NCBI GenBank assembly: GCA_900554225.1 | Contig: USGH01000191.1 | Span: 1 to 5,241 of the forward strand | Length of the DNA: 5,241 bases | DNA from: an uncultured Eubacteriales bacterium | Lineage (GTDB): Bacteria; Bacillota; Clostridia; Oscillospirales; CAG-272 | Direction: 5' to 3' | Part shown: positions 1 to 5,241 of the stretch, piece by piece | Numbering within the stretch: the stretch's first letter is position 1 | Layout: the number at the start of each line of letters is the position of its first letter | Notes under the pieces: generated by a model | Seen by the model: only the letters and a program-made list of their open reading frames with translations | Told to the model about the DNA's origin: nothing | Database searches by the model: none | Made by a program: the position numbers and the translations under genes

Positions 1-816
1 TCACCCGACGCCGTTGTGGTGTGCGACCGGTTCGATCTGCGCGGCGGGCGGGTCATCGATGCGCTGCGTGCCGGATGCCATGTGATCGCCGACAAGCCGC
101 TATGCACTTCTCTTGAAGAGCTTGCCGCAATCGAGAGGCTGGCACGGGAGAAATCGCTCCATGTCGGTCTTTGGCTGACCCTGCGGGAGCTGCCGTATGC
201 CGCGCGCCTTCGTGAGCGGATCGCCGCCGGAGAGATCGGGGAGATACACGCCGTCAACTTCACGGGACAGCATCCGCTCCTGCTCGATATGCGCCCGCAT
301 TGGATGTTCGATCCCGCCAAGCAGGGCGGCACCATCAACGATCTCGCCATCCACGGCATTGATTTTATATCCTATGTGACCGGCTTGCCGTTTGCCCGTC
401 CGCTTTTTGCCGTGGAGCGAAACGCGTTTGCCAAAAATACGCCGGCTTTTGGCGATACGGCGCAGTTTGTGTATCAGCTTGCCAATGGCTGCACCGTCAC
501 CGGAGACACCTCCTACAGCGCACCGGACGGCATGGGGTATGCACTTCCCTCCTATTGGCGATTCACACTTTGGGGGACGGAGGGTATGATCGAGGTAAAC
601 CATCACGACCGCGCGATCACGATTGTACACAAGACGGACAAGCTCCCCACGACGATCGACTGCGCGGACTGTCCGAAGGTGGATGTATTCGACGCCTTTT
701 TCGAAGGGATTCTCGGCAAGCCGTGTGAGATGACGAACGAGCAGGTGATCGCATCGACCCGTGCCGCTCTGACCCTCGAAGCGACAGCGCACTTCACCCC
801 CGCCAACCGGCTGTAA
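1..816 (+). CDS. Gfo/Idh/MocA-family NAD(P)-dependent oxidoreductase, 3' part (N-terminus outside window)
   Basis: The frame is open from base 1 and ends at TAA 814-816, giving 271 residues; the GTG at 16 is not a real start, because family sequence continues upstream of it. The missing part is the first half of the Rossmann fold with its GxGxxG nucleotide loop, probably 60-70 residues. Visible family signs (numbered from the window start) are a beta strand SPDAVVVC (1-8), an AGCHVIADKPL segment (24-34) matching the AGKHVxxEKP signature with Asp for the usual Glu, and the C-terminal-domain motif GGTINDLAIHGID (109-121). In that motif D114 and H118 sit where the family usually has its catalytic Asp/His, and K32 is the expected cofactor/substrate lysine. 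Family members oxidise or reduce a hydroxyl of sugars, inositols or related compounds in the cytoplasm; the substrate cannot be told from sequence. The usual TPNxxH-like stretch after the strand is replaced by CDRFDLRGG. The gene converges on the peptidase gene with a 5-nt gap. Confidence 0.88.
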   Translation, partial: SPDAVVVCDRFDLRGGRVIDALRAGCHVIADKPLCTSLEELAAIERLAREKSLHVGLWLTLRELPYAARLRERIAAGEIGEIHAVNFTGQHPLLLDMRPHWMFDPAKQGGTINDLAIHGIDFISYVTGLPFARPLFAVERNAFAKNTPAFGDTAQFVYQLANGCTVTGDTSYSAPDGMGYALPSYWRFTLWGTEGMIEVNHHDRAITIVHKTDKLPTTIDCADCPKVDVFDAFFEGILGKPCEMTNEQVIASTRAALTLEATAHFTPANRL

Positions 817-821
817 TCCAC

Positions 822-1589
822 TCATTCCACCCCAAACCAGCGCGCTGCGGCCATGCTCCTGGATCTGTCCCACGCGGATAGCTCGTCAAACACCGCCTTT
901 ACGTCGCCATGGAAACGGTTCACGATCGACTCCACAGCGAAAAAGCTGCGCCAGTACCAGTAGAAGACCTCGCCCATGGTGCCATCCGCATAGGTATTAT
1001 AAGTAAAGCTGTCGATGGATGGTCTCGGACGGCTGCAATCGCGCAGGGCAATCAGCATCCGACCGATCTCGCCGGCGCGCACAGATTCCTCAGGCGAGAG
1101 AAAATAGCGGCGACTGATGTACTCCGCCATCCCCTCCTCGAACCAGATACAGCCCTCGTCCGCATCGTCATCAAAATCGCCGGGAAAGTACTCGCTCTGG
1201 TGGACAAACTCGTGACCGAGGATCTGGCGCACGTGGGGAATGCCGTATTCCGTGTGGTAATAGGACGTGATCGACGCTATTTCCGCCGAGGATACGGTCA
1301 GATCGTTCAGTTGGCTGCACAGCAACGTCCGCCACACCGCGACATCCGGGCAGAACACGATGCGGTATTCGTTCGTATACGCAGGCAGAGGCAGATCGGA
1401 TATGCGTTCCGTTGCCGTCTTCCGTGTGGTGAACAATATGGCGCGGGGCAGCTCCGTGACGGCATACCGCTCCCTGAGAAACTCAAGATATGGCGCGAGT
1501 CCTTCCACAATGGGCTGTGCCTGGTCGGTCAGCTTTGCAAATTCGGCAGTATCCCGTGCGGTGTACAGGATCTCCGGCGTATTTTTCAT
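822..1589 (-). CDS. Putative zinc metallopeptidase (HExxH gluzincin-like), 255 aa
   Basis: This is a complete minus-strand ORF from ATG 1589-1587 to TGA 824-822. The start is supported by GAGG at 1603-1600, ten bases upstream, and by a good promoter just before that. The core is GHEFVHQ (H126, E127, H130), a classic HExxH zinc motif. It is followed 21 residues later by WFEEGMAEY, where E152 is the probable third zinc ligand, as in gluzincins of the peptidase-MA type. A very acidic stretch, GDFDDDADE (137-145), lies between the two motifs. A Trp/Tyr/Phe-rich segment, VFYWYWRSFF (208-217), follows and is probably a buried helix; its arginine and short length argue against a membrane span. No signal peptide or lipobox is visible, so a cytoplasmic protein is inferred. 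Peptidase activity is inferred from the motif only; the substrate is unknown and I do not recognise a named family member. Long plus-strand ORFs across this interval (for example 909-1784) are shadows. Confidence 0.85.
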   Translation of the reverse strand: MKNTPEILYTARDTAEFAKLTDQAQPIVEGLAPYLEFLRERYAVTELPRAILFTTRKTATERISDLPLPAYTNEYRIVFCPDVAVWRTLLCSQLNDLTVSSAEIASITSYYHTEYGIPHVRQILGHEFVHQSEYFPGDFDDDADEGCIWFEEGMAEYISRRYFLSPEESVRAGEIGRMLIALRDCSRPRPSIDSFTYNTYADGTMGEVFYWYWRSFFAVESIVNRFHGDVKAVFDELSAWDRSRSMAAARWFGVE

Positions 1590-1599
1590 CTGTCATTCG

Positions 1600-1603
1600 C
1601 CTC
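1600..1603 (-). promoter_or_regulatory. Ribosome binding site of the peptidase gene
   Basis: Read on the minus strand, GAGG at 1603-1600 lies 10 bases before ATG 1589. Two other ATGs nearby on this strand (1605-1603 and 1596-1594) are out of frame with the gene, so this site supports 1589 as the start. The match to the anti-Shine-Dalgarno sequence is short. Confidence 0.5.
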
Positions 1604-1622
1604 ATTTCCGATGGTTTTCTGT

Positions 1623-1651
1623 AGTATAGCACAATCGATGAAAAAATACAA
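1623..1651 (-). promoter_or_regulatory. Sigma-A-type promoter with extended -10 for the peptidase gene
   Basis: On the minus strand, TTGTAT (1651-1646) is followed by a 17-base spacer and TATACT (1628-1623). The -10 is preceded by TGC, making the extended -10 TGCTATACT. The -35 matches TTGACA at only three positions, which an extended -10 can offset. The start of transcription would fall near 1616, giving a leader of about 27 nt that includes the ribosome binding site. The call rests on consensus matching only. Confidence 0.6.
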
Positions 1652-1685
1652 GGGACCGTCTTTCTCTGTGCGCCGGGATCTTGAC

Positions 1686-1713
1686 GCTTTTTCACAGCTT
1701 TGGCGAAAAAAGC
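1686..1713. repeat. Imperfect A/T-rich inverted repeat in the divergent intergenic region
   Basis: GCTTTTTC (1686-1693) pairs with GAAAAAAGC (1705-1713) with one bulged A, around an 11-base centre (1694-1704). The arms are mostly A-T and no T-run follows a G+C stem on either strand, so it does not look like an intrinsic terminator. It lies between the two divergent promoters and could be an operator or simply an A-tract coincidence. Confidence 0.3.
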
Positions 1714-1731
1714 ACACATTCCTGCGAAAAA
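1703..1731. repeat. Direct repeat of GCGAAAAA, 21 bp apart, upstream of the nifJ promoter
   Basis: GCGAAAAA occurs at 1703-1710 and again at 1724-1731, start to start 21 bp, which is two helical turns. The copies lie about 61 and 82 bp upstream of the predicted nifJ start of transcription (their downstream ends), so both A-tracts face the same side of the helix. They could bend DNA, act as distal UP-element-like sequence, or be a tandem regulator site; none of these is shown by sequence alone. Confidence 0.35.
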
Positions 1732-1756
1732 TTTACGTTCGGTTTGCAAATTGGTA

Positions 1757-1785
1757 TTTACATTCGACGCATTTTGCGCTATAAT
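1757..1785 (+). promoter_or_regulatory. Strong sigma-A-type promoter of nifJ
   Basis: TTTACA (1757-1762, five of six matches to TTGACA), a 17-base spacer, and a perfect TATAAT (1780-1785). Transcription would begin around 1791-1793. The near-consensus boxes and the A+T-rich DNA upstream fit a highly expressed central-metabolism gene. No clear Rex-type or FNR-type palindrome is seen over the core promoter; a short palindrome, TTTGCAAA, lies just upstream at 1743-1750. Confidence 0.8.
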
Positions 1786-1791
1786 ATTAGA

Positions 1792-1886
1792 TGTATGGGT
1801 ATCGTGGTCTCACTTTCTCTTCACGCACAGCGGACGATGCTCTACCTGAAATTCTGAAAATTCTATATATGGAGGATATTAATCAC
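1792..1886 (+). other. 5' leader of nifJ
   Basis: The stretch between the predicted start of transcription and the nifJ ATG is about 95 nt, longer than needed for a ribosome binding site. I see no recognised riboswitch, T-box or terminator/antiterminator pair. A near repeat, GAAATTC (1848-1854) and GAAAATTC (1856-1863), is present but weak. The leader is open in frame with nifJ from an ATG at 1791, right after an in-frame TAG (1788-1790); this is judged not to be the start. Confidence 0.45.
1871..1875 (+). promoter_or_regulatory. Ribosome binding site of nifJ (GGAGG)
   Basis: GGAGG at 1871-1875 lies 11 bases before ATG 1887 and decides the start. It excludes the in-frame ATG at 1869, which overlaps it, and argues against the in-frame ATG at 1791, which has no such site before it. 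Confidence 0.85.
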
Positions 1887-4800
1887 ATGGCAAGAAAAAA
1901 GCTTTCCATGGATGGCAACACAGCTGCCGCGCATGCGTCGTATGCGTTTACGGAAGTTGCTGCTATCTACCCCATTACGCCTTCTTCTGTAATGGCTGAC
2001 GTGACCGATACATGGTCTGCCGGCGGTCTGAAGAACATTATGGGCGACACCGTCAAGGTGATCGAAATGCAGTCTGAAGCAGGTGCTGCCGGTGCCGTTC
2101 ACGGCTCTCTCGCAGCAGGTGCTCTGACTACCACCTACACCGCATCCCAGGGTCTTCTTCTGATGATCCCCAATATGTATAAAATCGCCGGTGAGCTGCT
2201 GCCCTGCGTGATCCACGTATCCGCACGCTGCGTCGCTTCTCATGCGCTGAACATCTTCGGCGACCACTCCGACGTATACGCATGCCGTCAGACCGGTTTC
2301 GCTATGATGGCGGAATCCAACCCGCAGGAGGTCATGGACCTCGGTGCCGTTGCCCATCTCGCTACCATCAAGGGTCGTGTTCCGGTGCTCAACTTCTTCG
2401 ACGGCTTCCGTACCTCCCACGAGATCCAGAAGATCGAGGTCTGGGACTACGACGACCTGAAGGAAATGGTAGACCGTGACGCCATTGCTGCGTTCCGCGC
2501 CCGTTCCCTCAATCCGGAGCATCCTGTTCTCCGTGGTTCCGCTGAAAACGGCGATATCTTCTTCCAGCACAGAGAAGCCTGCAACCGGTACTATGATGCG
2601 TTCCCGTCCATCGTGGAAGAATACATGGACAAGGTCAACGCCAAGATCGGCACCGATTACAAGCTGTTCAACTATTATGGCGCACCGGATGCTGAGCGCG
2701 TGATCGTGGCTATGGGTTCCGTATGTGACGTGGCTGAGGAAGTCATCGACTACATGCTGGCACAGGGCGAAAAGGTCGGTCTTGTCAAGGTCCGTCTGTA
2801 CCGTCCGTTCGTTGCGGAAAAGCTCTCTGAAGCCATCCCGGCAACCTGTAAGAAGATCGCTGTCCTCGACAGAACCAAGGAACCCGGCTCCCTCGGCGAA
2901 CCGCTGTACCTCGACGTTGTTACCGCTCTGTCCACCACCGGCAGAACCGATATTAAGGTCGTTGGCGGTCGTTACGGTCTCGGCTCCAAGGACACCCCGC
3001 CGCAGTCCATCTTCGCCGTATACGAGAACCTCGCGGACGAAGCTCCGAAGAACGGTTTCACCATCGGCATCGTGGACGACGTGACCGGTCATTCTCTCGT
3101 TGAGCATCCCGCTCCGGATACCGCTGCTAAGGGCACCATCGCCTGCAAGTTCTGGGGTCTGGGCGGTGACGGTACCGTTGGCGCAAACAAGAACTCCATC
3201 AAGATCATCGGCGACCACACCGATAAGTATATCCAGTCTTACTTCCAGTACGACTCCAAGAAGACCGGCGGTATCACCATTTCCCACCTGCGCTTCGGTG
3301 ACAAGCCCATCAAGAGCCCGTACTACATCAATAAAGCCGACTTCGTTGCCTGCCACAACCAGTCCTACCTCCATAAGTACGACATGGTCAGCGACATCAA
3401 GCCGAACGGCACCTTCCTTCTCGACTGCTCCTGGGATATGGCTGCACTGGAAGAGCATCTGCCGAACCACGTAAAGTCCTACCTTGCAAACAACAACATC
3501 AACTTCTATACCATCGACGCGACCACCATCGCTACCAAGCAGATCGGCAACGCAAAGGTTAAGAATACCGTTCTCCAGTCCGCCTTCTTCGCTCTTGCCA
3601 ACATCCTGCCGAAGGACGAGGCCATTGAATACATGAAGAAGATGGCATACAAGTCCTACATCAAGAAGGGTCAGGCTATGGTTGACCTCAACTATGCCGC
3701 TATCGATGCAGGCGCGGATGCCGCTGTGAAGATCGCAATTCCGGAAGCATGGAAGAACGCAGGTGAAGACGCACCGAAGGCTGCATTCTCCGGCAAGAGA
3801 GCCGATCTCGTGAAGTTCGTCAACACCATCGTAGATCCCGTAGACGCTATGGCGGGCGACAAGCTCCCTGTATCCGCGTTCTCCGACTACGTTGACGGTA
3901 CGTTCCCGCAGGGTGCTGCTGCCGCTGAAAAGCGTGGCGTCGCCGTATATGTACCGGAATGGATCCCGGAAAACTGCATCCAGTGCAACAACTGCGCATT
4001 CGTCTGCCCGCACGCCGCTATCCGTCCGTTCGCAATGACCGAGGATGAGGCTGCAAAGGCTCCCGCTGCCACCAAGTTCACCGCTAAGCCGGTTCTCAAG
4101 ACGAACTACAAGTTCTCTATGCCAGTATCTCCGCTCGACTGTATGGGCTGTACCCTCTGCGTCAAAGCCTGCCCGGTTACCGCGAAGGCGGAAAAGGACG
4201 GCACCGACAAGAAGGCAATCCGCATGGTTCTCCAGGAAACGCAGGAAGACCAGCAGGCTCCGTTCGATTACGCAGTCGCTAACGTTTCCGAAAAGCCTGA
4301 GCTGATCAACAACACCGTCAAGGGCAGCCAGTTCAAGCAGCCGCTGCTTGAGTTCTCCGGCTCCTGCGCAGGCTGTGCCGAGACCTCTTACGCACGTCTG
4401 ATCACCCAGCTCTTCGGCGAAAGAATGTACATCTCCAACGCGACCGGCTGTTCCTCCATTTGGGGTGGTTCTGCTCCGGCAACACCGTACACCGTCAACA
4501 ACGAATCCGGTCACGGTCCGGCATGGGCAAACTCCCTGTTTGAAGACAACGCAGAGCATGGTCTCGGTATCTTCCTCGGTCAGAAGACGATCCGCAACCG
4601 CATGATCGCAAAGATCGAAGAAATGGCAGCATCCGACAAGGCTTCCGATTCCTTCAAGGCAGCTGCAAAGGCATATCTCGACACCAAGGACGACGGTAAG
4701 GCAAACGAAGCCGCTACCAAGGCTCTCATTCCGGAGCTCGAAAACGCAGCAGCAGCCGGATGTCCGATCGCTCCCGAGGTGCTTGCGGAAAAGACCTACC

Positions 4801-5241
4801 TTGCAAAGAAGTCCATCTGGATCTTCGGCGGCGACGGCTGGGCATATGACATTGGCTTCGGCGGTCTCGACCATGTTATCGCATCCGGTGAGGACGTGAA
4901 CATCATGGTATTCGACACCGAGGTGTACTCCAACACCGGCGGACAGGCCTCCAAGGCCTCCAACATCGGCCAGGTCGCACAGTTCGCAGCTGCCGGCAAG
5001 GCAATCGGCAAGAAGAATCTTGCGGAAATCGCCATGTCCTACGGCTACGTATACGTGGCACAGGTCGCTATGGGTGCAGACATGAACCAGCTACTCAAGG
5101 CTCTGACCGAAGCAGAAGCATACCATGGTCCGTCCATCGTCATCGGCTACGCACCTTGCGAAATGCACGGTATCAAGGGTACGATGGCAAACTGCCAGCT
5201 CGAAATGAAGAAGGCAGTCAGAGCCGGATACTGGAATCTGT
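1887..5241 (+). CDS. nifJ: Pyruvate:ferredoxin (flavodoxin) oxidoreductase, 3' end outside window
   Basis: This enzyme converts pyruvate, CoA and oxidised ferredoxin to acetyl-CoA, CO2 and reduced ferredoxin in the cytoplasm, with thiamine diphosphate and three [4Fe-4S] clusters. The frame is open for 1118 codons with no stop or frameshift; family length is about 1170-1200, so only a short C-terminal tail is missing. Domain I (about 2-250) has YPITPSS (28-34) with T31, E64 of the thiamine site and R114; from memory these match the Desulfovibrio africanus enzyme number for number. Next come a transketolase-C-like domain, DDVTGHSL near 397-404, the gamma domain from G416, and EKR at 681-683. 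The ferredoxin domain has C697/C700/C703/C707 and C752/C755/C758/C762. The proximal cluster uses C827, C830, C855 and probably C1091. The final thiamine domain carries GDGW (982-985) and NTGGQ (1016-1020). It has its own promoter and probably a single-gene start. Codon use is strongly biased: no TTA, CTA or TCA up to base 4874. Confidence 0.97.
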   Translation, partial: MARKKLSMDGNTAAAHASYAFTEVAAIYPITPSSVMADVTDTWSAGGLKNIMGDTVKVIEMQSEAGAAGAVHGSLAAGALTTTYTASQGLLLMIPNMYKIAGELLPCVIHVSARCVASHALNIFGDHSDVYACRQTGFAMMAESNPQEVMDLGAVAHLATIKGRVPVLNFFDGFRTSHEIQKIEVWDYDDLKEMVDRDAIAAFRARSLNPEHPVLRGSAENGDIFFQHREACNRYYDAFPSIVEEYMDKVNAKIGTDYKLFNYYGAPDAERVIVAMGSVCDVAEEVIDYMLAQGEKVGLVKVRLYRPFVAEKLSEAIPATCKKIAVLDRTKEPGSLGEPLYLDVVTALSTTGRTDIKVVGGRYGLGSKDTPPQSIFAVYENLADEAPKNGFTIGIVDDVTGHSLVEHPAPDTAAKGTIACKFWGLGGDGTVGANKNSIKIIGDHTDKYIQSYFQYDSKKTGGITISHLRFGDKPIKSPYYINKADFVACHNQSYLHKYDMVSDIKPNGTFLLDCSWDMAALEEHLPNHVKSYLANNNINFYTIDATTIATKQIGNAKVKNTVLQSAFFALANILPKDEAIEYMKKMAYKSYIKKGQAMVDLNYAAIDAGADAAVKIAIPEAWKNAGEDAPKAAFSGKRADLVKFVNTIVDPVDAMAGDKLPVSAFSDYVDGTFPQGAAAAEKRGVAVYVPEWIPENCIQCNNCAFVCPHAAIRPFAMTEDEAAKAPAATKFTAKPVLKTNYKFSMPVSPLDCMGCTLCVKACPVTAKAEKDGTDKKAIRMVLQETQEDQQAPFDYAVANVSEKPELINNTVKGSQFKQPLLEFSGSCAGCAETSYARLITQLFGERMYISNATGCSSIWGGSAPATPYTVNNESGHGPAWANSLFEDNAEHGLGIFLGQKTIRNRMIAKIEEMAASDKASDSFKAAAKAYLDTKDDGKANEAATKALIPELENAAAAGCPIAPEVLAEKTYLAKKSIWIFGGDGWAYDIGFGGLDHVIASGEDVNIMVFDTEVYSNTGGQASKASNIGQVAQFAAAGKAIGKKNLAEIAMSYGYVYVAQVAMGADMNQLLKALTEAEAYHGPSIVIGYAPCEMHGIKGTMANCQLEMKKAVRAGYWNL

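Noticed and set aside
100..873. A 257-residue minus-strand ORF opposite the oxidoreductase
   Set aside because: It is a shadow of the Gfo/Idh/MocA frame, which carries clear family motifs, and it overlaps the end of the peptidase gene.
1686..1713. Intrinsic terminator between the divergent genes
   Set aside because: The stem is almost all A-T with a bulge, there is no downstream T-run after a G+C stem, and neither flanking gene ends here.
909..1784. A 291-residue plus-strand ORF opposite the peptidase gene
   Set aside because: It runs over the HExxH gene and through the intergenic promoters, and its translation has no family-like features, whereas the minus strand has a motif, a ribosome binding site and a promoter.
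1740..1790. Rex or FNR operator over the nifJ promoter
   Set aside because: TTTGCAAA is palindromic, but neither a TTGTGA-type long inverted repeat nor TTGAT-N4-ATCAA is present.
2282..4305. Several short plus-strand ORFs of 65-124 codons inside nifJ
   Set aside because: They are +1/+2 frame readings of nifJ, rich in Ser, Arg, Pro and Thr, with no motifs; the nifJ frame is continuous across all of them.
1863..4874. A 1003-residue minus-strand ORF as a real gene
   Set aside because: It is antisense to nifJ in codon register, has no recognisable domain or ribosome binding site argument, and is explained by the absence of TTA, CTA and TCA codons in nifJ.
1..5241. CRISPR array, insertion sequence, tRNA or rRNA
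   Set aside because: No regularly spaced repeats, transposase-like frame, terminal inverted repeats or RNA-gene-like segments were seen; almost all the sequence is accounted for by three genes and one control region.

Overview
The window looks like ordinary chromosomal DNA from an anaerobic bacterium, most likely a Clostridia-type Firmicute of moderate G+C. Three things point there: a full pyruvate:ferredoxin oxidoreductase (PFOR, nifJ-type) of the one-chain kind with built-in ferredoxin domain, strong GGAGG-type ribosome binding, and near-consensus sigma-A promoters in A+T-richer intergenic DNA. The taxonomic reading is inference from gene type and signals, not from a database match.

Layout. 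Bases 1-816 hold the 3' part of a plus-strand Gfo/Idh/MocA-type oxidoreductase whose start lies before the window. Five bases after its stop, a convergent minus-strand gene (822-1589) encodes a 255-residue HExxH metallopeptidase-like protein without a signal peptide. Bases 1590-1886 form a divergent control region: an extended -10 promoter drives the peptidase leftwards, and a TTTACA-N17-TATAAT promoter drives PFOR rightwards through a leader of about 95 nt. Bases 1887-5241 are the PFOR gene, open to the end of the window (1118 codons plus one base) and missing only its last few dozen codons.

The PFOR reading frame has no stop inside the window, so a search for complete ORFs misses it. What such a search finds instead is a 1003-codon minus-strand ORF (1863-4874), which is an antisense shadow in codon register with nifJ. 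I translated the plus frame throughout: it is uninterrupted and carries all the expected thiamine diphosphate, pyruvate and three [4Fe-4S] cluster residues.

The three genes show no common pathway. PFOR is central energy metabolism (pyruvate + CoA + oxidised ferredoxin to acetyl-CoA + CO2 + reduced ferredoxin). The other two are a sugar- or polyol-type dehydrogenase and an uncharacterised peptidase. I see no mobile element, CRISPR array, RNA gene or convincing new system. The points most worth a second look are the antisense ORF and the codon bias behind it, the phased A-tract repeats upstream of nifJ, the in-frame upstream ATG, and the unassigned peptidase.
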